Shown here: piece by piece, positions 1 to 6,800 of the stretch | Numbering within the stretch: position 1 is the stretch's first letter | Layout: each line of letters begins with the position of its first letter | Assembly: GCA_016199185.1 (NCBI GenBank) | Contig: JACQHE010000024.1 | Span: forward strand, 1 to 27,915 | Origin: Candidatus Gottesmanbacteria bacterium | GTDB lineage: Bacteria > Patescibacteriota > Microgenomatia > UBA10105 > UBA927 | Direction of reading: 5' to 3' | Length of the DNA: 27,915 bases | The notes under the pieces: generated by a model | Databases searched by the model: none | Seen by the model: only the letters and a program-made list of their open reading frames with translations | What the model was told of the DNA's origin: nothing | Position numbers and translations under genes: made by a program

Positions 1-17
1 AGGATGGTGTGAGAAAG

Positions 18-46
18 GTGACATCGTCAACGCGATGGAGTATAAT
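18..46 (+). promoter_or_regulatory. Sigma70-type promoter for lemA-htpX
   Basis: A GTGACA box at 18-23 is followed after 17 bases by a perfect TATAAT at 41-46. Transcription would start near base 53, giving a leader of about 100 bases that contains the palindromic repeat at 75-140 before lemA. No gene lies in bases 1-156. Confidence 0.6.
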
Positions 47-74
47 GAGTTTCGGAAATGGCTCATGAGATAAC

Positions 75-140
75 TTCAATGCGAGAAGCGCAAGCGACGA
101 AGCAATCTATAAAGATCGCCACGCTTCGCTCGCGATGACA
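75..140. repeat. Imperfect palindromic intergenic repeat
   Basis: The left arm (75-108) reads TTCAATGCGAGAAGCG then CGACGAAGCAATCT. The right arm (113-140) reads AGATCGCCACGCTTC then GCTCGCGATGACA, so the arms are near-complementary. It belongs to the same family as the element inside murT (2124-2204), with GTCATTGCGAG-type ends and inner GAAGCAATCT/AGATTGCTTC arms. Transcribed, it would fold into a long hairpin in the lemA leader. Confidence 0.7.
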
Positions 141-156
141 AGAAAGGGGCAGTCTT

Positions 157-714
157 ATGATTACACCATTGTGGATAGCCTTAGGTTCCGTTGCATTGGT
201 CGTTGTTTATTTCTGGTCCCTGTATAACGCCCTAGTATCCCTTAAAACCAACATTGAGGAAGCGTGGAGTCAGATTGACGTACAGCTCAAGCGTAGGGCA
301 GACCTCATTCCCAACCTCATTGAAACCGTCAAGGGGTACGCCAAGCATGAGAAGACCGTGTTTTCCGATGTGACGAAAGCGCGAAGCGCGATGATGGGTG
401 CGCGGTCCATGGAAAGTAAGGCCGCAGCAAGCGATATGCTTACCTCGGCGTTGGGTAAATTGATCGCGATTGCTGAAGCTTACCCCCAACTGAAAGCCAA
501 CGAGAACTTCGTGCAGCTCCAGAAAGAGCTTTCTGATACGGAAGATAAGGTTGCCTACAGCCGGCAGTATTACAATAATCTTATCCGCGACTATAACGAG
601 AAGATTCGTACGTTCCCCAACACCTTATTCAATGAGTCTCTTGGCTTCCACGAAAAAGAATACTTCCAGGCTCTAGAAGGCGAGAGGAAGAGTGTGAAGG
701 TGAAGTTCTCTTAA
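157..714 (+). CDS. lemA: LemA family protein
   Basis: This 185-residue protein has one N-terminal membrane segment (about residues 4-26), followed by a short linker and a long helical domain. The family hallmark is visible at residues 37-60: EEAWSQIDVQLKRRADLIPN and the following LIETVKGYA. LemA proteins are membrane-anchored helical-bundle proteins of unsettled function. They often sit next to the membrane protease HtpX, as here, where htpX follows after a 93-base gap holding a palindromic repeat. The start is supported by an AAAGGGG ribosome site seven bases before the ATG and by the correct N-terminal anchor. The length matches the family. A role in envelope quality control together with HtpX is inferred from the neighbour only. 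Confidence 0.93.
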   Translation: MITPLWIALGSVALVVVYFWSLYNALVSLKTNIEEAWSQIDVQLKRRADLIPNLIETVKGYAKHEKTVFSDVTKARSAMMGARSMESKAAASDMLTSALGKLIAIAEAYPQLKANENFVQLQKELSDTEDKVAYSRQYYNNLIRDYNEKIRTFPNTLFNESLGFHEKEYFQALEGERKSVKVKFS

Positions 715-715
715 A

Positions 716-796
716 CGTCATTCTGGAGTTCCGCACCGGCTTGGTGCGGGACGATAGAATCCCGGTGGGATGCTATCGCTTCGCTCCAGCATGACG
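716..796. repeat. Palindromic repeat between lemA and htpX
   Basis: The ends CGTCATTCTGGAG (716-728) and CTCCAGCATGACG (784-796) are inverted copies of each other with two mismatches. Inside is a perfect 7-bp stem, CCGCACC (731-737) with GGTGCGG (743-749). It fills most of the lemA-htpX gap and ends 11 bases before htpX. It has no U-run, so it is not a typical terminator. Confidence 0.7.
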
Positions 797-807
797 CCTA
801 CGGCATC

Positions 808-1704
808 ATGTCCATTCACTCCCAGATCCAGGGAAATGTCACCAAAACGTATATCATTATGAGCGCATTTGTCGCGTTTGTGGTTCTGGCCGGCTACGCG
901 ATGGGTCAGGCCCTGGGATATGGAAATAGTTGGATGTGGATAGCAGTTTTATTTTCCGTGGTTTCAAGTTTTGCAAGCTATTACTGGGGTGACAAAATGG
1001 TGCTTGCCATGAGCGGGGCAAAGCCTGCCAACAGAAAGCAGCATTTTGATTTCTTTACCGTGGCGGAAAATCTTGCGATAGCTGCCGGACTCCCTAAACC
1101 CAAACTCTACGTCATTGAAGATACGGCCATGAACGCGTTTGCAACCGGCCGTGACCCCCAGCACGCAGTTGTGTGCGCGACTGCGGGGATCCTCACGAAA
1201 CTTGAGCGTCGGGAACTTGAAGGAGTGATCGCCCATGAACTCTCACATATCAAAAACTTTGATACGCGATTGATGGCCGCCGTTGCGGTCTTAGTTGGCA
1301 CTGTAGCTTTCTTAGCAGATATGTTTCTGCGCAATCTCTGGTGGGGAAGAGGGAGAGATCGGGATGAAGATCGTGGTGTGGGACAGATCATGCTCGTCGT
1401 AGGCATTGTCCTTGCGATCGTCACGCCGATTGTTGCCACGCTCATCCAACTTGCCGTATCCCGTAGGCGAGAACTTCTGGCGGACGCATCTGCTGCCGAT
1501 CTTACGCGCTACCCGGAAGGGCTTGCGCTTGCACTCGAGAAATTGTCCAAGGATAAAGAAGTTCTTGAAGCGGCCACCAATGCCACGGCGCACCTCTATA
1601 TCACCAATCCATTTAAAGGCAAACAGTTTGCTGCCTGGTTTTCCGGCCTCTTCAACACCCACCCGCCGATTGGGGAACGGGTAAAAATTTTGAGAGCAAT
1701 GTAA
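808..1704 (+). CDS. htpX: HtpX-like membrane zinc metalloprotease
   Basis: This is a 298-residue M48-family membrane protease that degrades misfolded membrane proteins. Two N-terminal membrane helices (about 16-35 and 42-60) precede the cytosolic protease domain. The HExxH zinc motif is HELSH at 143-147, and the third ligand is likely E222 in SRRRELLADASA. Further hydrophobic segments at about 155-172 and 193-216 flank a short charged loop rich in Arg and Asp. The start MSIHSQIQGNVTKTYII matches the usual HtpX N-terminus. No clear Shine-Dalgarno is visible before it, because the repeat at 716-796 ends just upstream. It is probably co-transcribed with lemA. The final residues (THPPIGERVKIL) are the normal HtpX tail, so the gene is complete. 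Confidence 0.95.
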   Translation: MSIHSQIQGNVTKTYIIMSAFVAFVVLAGYAMGQALGYGNSWMWIAVLFSVVSSFASYYWGDKMVLAMSGAKPANRKQHFDFFTVAENLAIAAGLPKPKLYVIEDTAMNAFATGRDPQHAVVCATAGILTKLERRELEGVIAHELSHIKNFDTRLMAAVAVLVGTVAFLADMFLRNLWWGRGRDRDEDRGVGQIMLVVGIVLAIVTPIVATLIQLAVSRRRELLADASAADLTRYPEGLALALEKLSKDKEVLEAATNATAHLYITNPFKGKQFAAWFSGLFNTHPPIGERVKILRAM

Positions 1705-1714
1705 ACCTATCTGT

Positions 1715-3055
1715 ATGGGGATCCTTCGACTCGCTTCGCTCGCTCAGGATGGCACCACTGCATCATTTACCGGAGTAATAATCATTTTCGGGAAGCTCAT
1801 CTCATTATTGAGTACGTTTTTACATTTAGGCAGCGGTGCCACGTGGCCGGGGGAGGTTGCGCTTCGACTAAGTCCCACAATGCTTTCATCTCTCGCATCT
1901 CACCTCAAAAAAGGTGTCATTCTCATCGCCGGAACCAACGGGAAAACGACGACGGCTCTCATGATCAAAACGATTCTTGAAAATAGTCGTCAGAGTGTCG
2001 TCCACAACGCAAGCGGGGCAAATCTAGAAAACGGGATCGTGTCGGCGCTTATACAGAAATCAGATGCGGATTGGGGAGTGTTTGAAGTGGATGAAAATGC
2101 GTTACCGAGCGTAATGTCAAGCTTGTCATCGCGAGTCCGTTCTGACGGCGAAGCGATCTCACATCAGCACGAGATTGCTTCGTCGAAGACTCCTCGCAAT
2201 GACAATAAAAAAAAACTCATAATCGTTTTGCTCAATCTGTTTCGCGATCAACTGGATCGGTATGGGGAGGTGGATGTCATTGCCCAAAAATGGGAGAAAG
2301 CTCTTCGATCGACAAAGGCGATGATTATTGCAAACGCAGATGATCCGCTTGTTGCCCATTTAGGATTACACACGAAACGTTCTGTTACCTATTTTGGCAT
2401 CAATGACAGAACGAAATTTCTTGCCGGGATGGAACACGCAACTGATTCGACCTTTTGCTTACACTGCGGCGCAAGGCTTGCGTATGAGGGTATCTATTTT
2501 TCTCACCTTGGAATCTGGAAGTGTCCGAAATGCGGACAAAAACGGCCGAAGCCGGATATTTCCGAGGCCAAGTCTCCTCTGCCCGGACTTTATAATCTCT
2601 ACAATGCTCTGGCGGCGAAGGCTGTGGCCAAAACGCTTGATATACAAGCGGATCTGGCAGGGTTCCACCCTGCATTCGGCAGGCAGGAAGAGATTGGAAA
2701 CGTGAAAATATTTCTCTCCAAGAATCCGACTGGCTTTAATCAGTCGCTTCGGACGGTACTGGATCTTGGTGCAAAACAGTTGCTTTTGGTGCTAAACGAT
2801 CGTATTCCCGACGGCCGCGACGTTTCCTGGATATGGGACGTGGACTTTGAAATGATTCCGCGAACCGTTTCCGTTCGGGTAAGCGGCGACCGCGTGTACG
2901 ACCTTGCGCTGCGACTCAAATATGCAGGAGTAAAGTCATCTATCTTCGAGCATCTCGAAGATGCTCTAAACACTTCAGAATTACTGTATGTCTTGCCTAC
3001 ATATTCCGCCATGCTGGAAGTTCGAAAGATTCTTATGGGTAGGAAAATATTATGA
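1715..3055 (+). CDS. murT: MurT, lipid II isoglutaminyl synthase ligase subunit
   Basis: This 446-residue Mur-ligase-like ATPase works with GatD to amidate the alpha-carboxyl of D-Glu in the lipid II stem peptide, giving D-isoglutamine. The ATP loop is AGTNGKTTTAL at 72-82. NLFRDQLDRYGEVD (174-187) is the MurT signature. A four-Cys zinc ribbon (C248, C251, C270, C273) sits in the middle domain, as in MurT of Gram-positives. The C-terminal MurT domain follows, with NPTGFNQSL near 337 and DVSWIWDVDFE. Two oddities are repeat-derived: the first 13 or so residues read through a repeat at 1719-1753, and residues about 137-164 are an 81-bp palindrome inserted in frame. Homology proper starts near residue 22, and no better start codon is visible. 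It overlaps gatD by ATGA. Confidence 0.92.
   Translation: MGILRLASLAQDGTTASFTGVIIIFGKLISLLSTFLHLGSGATWPGEVALRLSPTMLSSLASHLKKGVILIAGTNGKTTTALMIKTILENSRQSVVHNASGANLENGIVSALIQKSDADWGVFEVDENALPSVMSSLSSRVRSDGEAISHQHEIASSKTPRNDNKKKLIIVLLNLFRDQLDRYGEVDVIAQKWEKALRSTKAMIIANADDPLVAHLGLHTKRSVTYFGINDRTKFLAGMEHATDSTFCLHCGARLAYEGIYFSHLGIWKCPKCGQKRPKPDISEAKSPLPGLYNLYNALAAKAVAKTLDIQADLAGFHPAFGRQEEIGNVKIFLSKNPTGFNQSLRTVLDLGAKQLLLVLNDRIPDGRDVSWIWDVDFEMIPRTVSVRVSGDRVYDLALRLKYAGVKSSIFEHLEDALNTSELLYVLPTYSAMLEVRKILMGRKIL
1719..1753. repeat. GC-rich repeat forming the murT N-terminus
   Basis: The segment contains CCTTCGACTCGCTTCGCTCG followed by CTCAGGATGGC, with ATCCT (1721-1725) and AGGAT (1746-1750) as inverted ends. 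This is the form commonly seen as an intergenic repeat. Here it lies within the first codons of murT and is translated as GILRLASLAQDG. Confidence 0.55.
2124..2204. repeat. 81-bp palindromic repeat inserted in frame in murT
   Basis: The outer ends TGTCATCGCGAG (2124-2135) and CTCGCAATGACA (2193-2204) are inverted with one mismatch. The inner arms GAAGCGATCTC (2150-2160) and GAGATTGCTTC (2171-2181) are also inverted with one mismatch. Its length of exactly 27 codons keeps the murT frame. It shares the motif set of the intergenic element at 75-140. Confidence 0.85.
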
Positions 3056-3861
3056 AGCTTACTATCGCTTGGCTGCATCCGGATCTCATGAGTACGTATG
3101 GGGACCGTGGTAATATTATCTGCATTGAAAAGCGTTGTCAGTGGCGAGGTATTGCAGCGACCGTCATGCCTGTTACCTTAGAAACTCACCTCTCTGCACT
3201 TTCCACTTCTGACTTGATCTTCATGGGCGGGGCGCAGGATCGGCAGCAGAAGTTGGCGGGCCCAGATTTTCTCAAGAATAAAGGGCCCGTGGTGAAAAAA
3301 ATGGTCGAAAAAGGCATTCCGGCGCTTTTCGTCTGTGCGGCGTATCAGTTCGTCGGCCACTATTACAAGCCGTATCAAGGAGATCCAATTCCGGGAGTTG
3401 GTATTTTTGACCTCTATACCGAGCATCCCGGCGATCAAGCAAAGCGCTTGATTGGGAATGTGGTTGCCGAACTCATAAGTCATCAGCTATCAGCTATCAG
3501 CTATCAGCAAAAAACAATCGTGGGTTTTGAAAATCATGGCGGGAGGACGTATCTTAATACAAATTCCAAATCACAAACCTCAACGACCAAACCTTTTGCG
3601 AAGGTTATCAAGGGGTTTGGGAATAACGGGGAGGATGGATACGAGGGAGCGGTGTATAAAAACGCCATCGGCAGTTACTTCCACGGCCCACTCCTTCCAA
3701 AAAATCCCCACCTCGCCGACTGGCTGATTCAAAAAGCGCTGGAGGTGAAGTATAATACGAACGTGCATTTTAGATCACTTGATGACAGTATCGAGAATAA
3801 AGCCCATGGCTTTATAGTAAAAAAATATGGCTCACAAAAAATTGACACGTTTCGAAATTAA
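3052..3861 (+). CDS. gatD: GatD, lipid II glutamine amidotransferase subunit
   Basis: This 269-residue CobB/CobQ-type class I glutaminase supplies ammonia to MurT for lipid II amidation. Family blocks are HPDLMSTYGDRGN (9-21), the nucleophile C95 in FVCAAYQFVGHYY, GFENHGGRTYL (158-168), GFGNNGEDGYEG (188-199) and H211 in SYFHGPLLPKNPHLADWLI. The usual GatD nucleophile elbow is VCGGYQ; here both glycines are alanine. Two low-complexity stretches look inserted between conserved blocks: ISHQLSAISYQQ (142-153), encoded by a tandem ATCAGCT repeat, and NTNSKSQTSTTK (169-180). The start overlaps the murT stop as ATGA, typical of this pair. Its tail overlaps the gatC start by 35 bases. Confidence 0.92.
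   Translation: MKLTIAWLHPDLMSTYGDRGNIICIEKRCQWRGIAATVMPVTLETHLSALSTSDLIFMGGAQDRQQKLAGPDFLKNKGPVVKKMVEKGIPALFVCAAYQFVGHYYKPYQGDPIPGVGIFDLYTEHPGDQAKRLIGNVVAELISHQLSAISYQQKTIVGFENHGGRTYLNTNSKSQTSTTKPFAKVIKGFGNNGEDGYEGAVYKNAIGSYFHGPLLPKNPHLADWLIQKALEVKYNTNVHFRSLDDSIENKAHGFIVKKYGSQKIDTFRN
3482..3508 (+). repeat. Tandem 7-bp repeat inside gatD
   Basis: Three perfect copies of ATCAGCT are followed by ATCAGC. Because the unit is not a multiple of three, each copy is read in a different frame, giving HQLSAISYQ. It sits exactly between two conserved GatD blocks (RLIGNVVAE and IVGFENHGG). Confidence 0.85.
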
Positions 3862-4123
3862 GCATGTTGCGAAGCTTTCTAATCTTTTGCTCTCCGACCC
3901 CGAGCTGGAGCTTCTGGGTAAAGAATTATCAGAAACCATCGAATTTATAGATCACTTATCCGAAATCAACACAGACGACACCCCGCCTACTTCTCAAGTG
4001 GGCGGAAAAACGAATGAATTCAGAGAAGATCACGTGCTCCCCGGCTTGTCTCAAAAAGAAGCGCTGAAAAATGCAAAAAGAACGCATAACGGATATTTCG
4101 TTTCAAAAATACAATGGAGCTAA
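3827..4123 (+). CDS. gatC: Aspartyl/glutamyl-tRNA amidotransferase subunit C
   Basis: This 98-residue GatC is the small subunit that wraps around GatA and GatB in the amidotransferase converting Glu-tRNA(Gln) and/or Asp-tRNA(Asn) to Gln-tRNA or Asn-tRNA. The N-terminal helical part (IKHVAKLSNLLLSD...LGKELSETIEFIDHLSEIN) and the C-terminal FREDHV block are typical, and the length is normal. It begins inside the end of gatD (35-base overlap) and overlaps gatA by 10 bases. An inverted repeat (3983-3992 with 3996-4005, one mismatch, 3-base loop) falls in the linker between the two parts. The start ATGGCTCAC has no strong Shine-Dalgarno, so coupling to gatD translation is likely. Confidence 0.92.
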   Translation: MAHKKLTRFEIKHVAKLSNLLLSDPELELLGKELSETIEFIDHLSEINTDDTPPTSQVGGKTNEFREDHVLPGLSQKEALKNAKRTHNGYFVSKIQWS

Positions 4124-5454
4124 ATACCCTTACCCTCACCCAGGCTATCGAAGGACTCAAAACGAGAACATTTTCTCACGCAGAACTCATTGCGGCTTGC
4201 ACCGACCGAATCAAATCTGTAGAGCCTAACATAAAAGCATTTATTACCGTCAATCAAAAGGTGACTAATGGCATCCCAATTGCAGTAAAAGATAATTTCA
4301 ATACAAATGATATCGAGACGACTGCGGCATCAGATATTCTGAGAGGGTATGTTCCTCCATACGATGCTACCGTCGTAAGAAAACTAAAGGAGCATGGAAT
4401 GATGATCTTGGGCAAAACCAATATGGACGCGTTTGCCCACGGGTCTTCTACTGAAGCATCGGACTTTGGCGCCACGTCAAATCCTTGGGATTTGGAGAGA
4501 TTGCCTGGAGGGTCCTCCGGCGGTTCGGCTGCTGCAGTAATTGCGGATGAATGCATTGCCGCCATAGGCAGCGAGACTGCCGGATCGATTCGCCAGCCAG
4601 CCAGTTGGTGTGGGGTAGTTGGATTAAAACCCACGTACGGCAGGGTAAGCCGGTATGGACTCATAGCCATGGCTTCTTCAACTGATTCACCCGGCCCGAT
4701 AACAAAAACTGTCGCCGATGCCAGAATCCTCTATGAAATGCTTGCAGGTTTTGACCCGTATGACGCTACGACTGGTCATCAGCCAGTTACATCAGAGATC
4801 ATAAATATAAAACATCTAACCATCGGTGTACCAAAACAATATTTTCGAAGTGAAGCACAAAATGGAGTTAATCAACGGGTATTGGATGCAGCAAAGGTCC
4901 TGGAGAAACTTGGCGCACGACTTGTTGATCTATCATTGCTTGACCCGGAATATGCCGTCTCGGTATACACCATCTTACAACGCGCAGAAGTTTCGTCTAA
5001 TTTGGCTCGTTTTGATGGTATCCGGTTTGGTCACAGGAGGGATCAGTTTAATGAAGAAAATAAGCGCCGGATTATGCTCGGCAACTATACGCTTTCAGCA
5101 GGATATTATGATGCGTATTATGCAAAGGCTCAGAAAGTTCGTACACTTTTTATCAATGATTTTCATAAAGCCTTTGACGCCGTTGATCTCATTATTGGCC
5201 CGACGTCTCCCAGCACGGCTCTTAAAAAGGGTGCATCAAAAGATCACGTTATGTTTGGTGAATTACAAGATATTCTCGTTGAGCCGAGCACCATAGCGGG
5301 ACTTCCGGGTATTAACCTGCCCTGCGGATTCATCGAACGGCTTCCGGTAGGGATGCAACTTATTGGCCCGCAATGGTCTGAGGATAAAATTTTATCCGTT
5401 GCACAGATGTATGAAGAACAGACGCTTTGGCACACCCAAAGGCCGAAATTATGA
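4114..5454 (+). CDS. gatA: Aspartyl/glutamyl-tRNA amidotransferase subunit A
   Basis: This is a 446-residue amidase-signature enzyme, the glutaminase subunit of GatCAB. The Ser-cisSer-Lys triad is visible: K59 in GIPIAVKDNF, S134 in LPGGSSGGSAA, and S158 in ETAGSIRQPAS. The spacings match characterised GatA proteins. LKPTYGRVSRYGL (171-183) and SPGPITKTVADA follow as expected. The usual GSDTGGSIRQPA is GSETAGSIRQPA here. The protein is slightly shorter than typical GatA (about 480) through small loop losses. Ammonia released from glutamine is channelled to GatB. It overlaps gatC by 10 bases and gatB by ATGA. Confidence 0.96.
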   Translation: MELNTLTLTQAIEGLKTRTFSHAELIAACTDRIKSVEPNIKAFITVNQKVTNGIPIAVKDNFNTNDIETTAASDILRGYVPPYDATVVRKLKEHGMMILGKTNMDAFAHGSSTEASDFGATSNPWDLERLPGGSSGGSAAAVIADECIAAIGSETAGSIRQPASWCGVVGLKPTYGRVSRYGLIAMASSTDSPGPITKTVADARILYEMLAGFDPYDATTGHQPVTSEIINIKHLTIGVPKQYFRSEAQNGVNQRVLDAAKVLEKLGARLVDLSLLDPEYAVSVYTILQRAEVSSNLARFDGIRFGHRRDQFNEENKRRIMLGNYTLSAGYYDAYYAKAQKVRTLFINDFHKAFDAVDLIIGPTSPSTALKKGASKDHVMFGELQDILVEPSTIAGLPGINLPCGFIERLPVGMQLIGPQWSEDKILSVAQMYEEQTLWHTQRPKL

Positions 5455-6797
5455 CATATCAACCAATTATAGGTCTTGAAGTACACGTTGAGCTTTCGAC
5501 TGAAAGCGGCATGTTCTGCGGCTGTTCCGGAAAACATTTTCAAGCAAAGCCAAACACGAACACCTGCCCGGTTTGTTTGGGTTTGCCCGGCGCATTGCCG
5601 GTTCCAAATAAAAAAGCTATTGAGTGGACAATCCTGCTCGGCCTTGCGCTGGAATGTGAAATACCAGGAGAATCACGTTTTGACCGAAAAAATTACATCT
5701 ATCCTGATTTACCAAAGGGATATCAAATTACACAGCTGGATCAGCCGCTCTGCGGTCCGGGCAAGCTCGATATTGAGGTTAGCGGAGAGAATAAATCAAT
5801 TCGGATCCGGAGAATTCATCTGGAGGAAGACACGGGGAAAATTCAGCATACTGAGATTGATGGAGAGAGAGTGGCCCTGGTTGATTTTAACCGCAGCGGT
5901 GTGCCGCTGGTGGAGATCGTCACCGAGCCGGACTTCCGATCCGTGGAAGAAGTGGATGTATTCGTCAAAAAGCTCCAGCAAATCGTGCGCTACCTGGGTA
6001 TCTCCGGCGCGGATATGGAAAAAGGGAGTATGCGAATAGAACCGAGCATTTCAATACTACCAATTTCCAATACTACCAATACTACCAATATCAAATATCC
6101 AAATTATCGCGTTGAAATTAAAAACATCAACTCATTTAAGTTTGTCAGGAACGCAATCGCATATGAAATAGAGCGGCAGAGGGAGATGATAGAACGGGGA
6201 GAAACACCGACGCAACAGACACGGGGATTTATGGAAAGCAAAGGCGTCACGGTTGCTCAGCGGGAGAAGGAGGAAGCGCACGACTACCGCTACTTTCCAG
6301 AACCGGACATTCCTCCTATGCGCTTCGCGCAAGCGCAAATCGCAAAGCTCAAAACGCAAATCGGAGAGCTTCCGGATGAGAAAAAGGCGCGATTTATGAA
6401 GGAGTATGGACTTTCGGCGTATGACGCGGGGTTGCTTGTGGAAACAAAACAGCGGGCCGAATATTTTGAAAAAGTCCTCAGTCGTCAGTCTTCAGTCGTC
6501 AGTCCTAAAGCGATTGCCAATTGGATAATAAACAAAAAAGTTGACATTGCGTCAACGCCGCCGGAGCAACTTTTGGATCAAATCGTGCAATCAACGACGA
6601 CTACCCCTGTATCGGGTGATGAATTAGAAAATATTATCAAACAGGTCTTATCAGAGAACTCAAAGGCAGTAGAGGATTACAAGAGCGGCAAAGAGCAGGC
6701 CCTCATGTTTATTATTGGAACCGTCATAAAGAGGATAGGCGTCGGATCTGGAGACAAGAATACGCTTATAGCTATAGTTAAGAAACACATTCAGTAA
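5451..6797 (+). CDS. gatB: Aspartyl/glutamyl-tRNA amidotransferase subunit B
   Basis: This 448-residue kinase/amidotransferase subunit of GatCAB phosphorylates and then amidates the mischarged tRNA. The N-terminal cradle begins PIIGLEVHVEL. Zinc-site cysteines are C23, C25, C39 and C42 (FCGC and CPVC). DRKNYIYPDLPKGYQITQ, LEEDTGK and HDYRYFPEPDIPP are classical GatB motifs. The C-terminal helical/YqeY part (from ANWIINKK) is present. The ATG at 5451 overlaps the gatA stop (ATGA) and is preferred over the upstream in-frame TTG at 5427. Two repeat-derived segments interrupt conserved blocks: ILPISNTTNTTNIKY, encoded by CAATACTAC units, and SRQSSVVS, encoded by a 12-bp direct repeat. Confidence 0.96.
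   Translation: MTYQPIIGLEVHVELSTESGMFCGCSGKHFQAKPNTNTCPVCLGLPGALPVPNKKAIEWTILLGLALECEIPGESRFDRKNYIYPDLPKGYQITQLDQPLCGPGKLDIEVSGENKSIRIRRIHLEEDTGKIQHTEIDGERVALVDFNRSGVPLVEIVTEPDFRSVEEVDVFVKKLQQIVRYLGISGADMEKGSMRIEPSISILPISNTTNTTNIKYPNYRVEIKNINSFKFVRNAIAYEIERQREMIERGETPTQQTRGFMESKGVTVAQREKEEAHDYRYFPEPDIPPMRFAQAQIAKLKTQIGELPDEKKARFMKEYGLSAYDAGLLVETKQRAEYFEKVLSRQSSVVSPKAIANWIINKKVDIASTPPEQLLDQIVQSTTTTPVSGDELENIIKQVLSENSKAVEDYKSGKEQALMFIIGTVIKRIGVGSGDKNTLIAIVKKHIQ
6052..6092 (+). repeat. Tandem 9-bp repeat inside gatB
   Basis: CAATACTAC occurs at 6052, 6068 and 6077, with truncated CAATTTC (6061) and CAATATC (6086) units between and after. It encodes a Thr/Asn-rich loop just before the conserved VEIKNINSF block. 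Confidence 0.8.
6479..6504 (+). repeat. 12-bp direct repeat inside gatB
   Basis: CAGTCGTCAGTC occurs twice (6479-6490 and 6493-6504), separated by TT. It encodes the loop SRQSSVVS between the helical domain and the C-terminal tRNA-binding tail. Confidence 0.8.
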
Positions 6798-6800
6798 TCT

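Noticed and set aside
2124..3594. A CRISPR array or tRNA genes among the repeats
   Set aside because: The repeats are single palindromes or very short tandem units without regular spacers, and no cloverleaf was seen.
3983..4005. 10-bp inverted repeat in the gatC linker as another inserted palindrome
   Set aside because: The encoded linker has normal GatC length and a plausible ancestral sequence (PTSQV...FRED), so insertion is not supported.
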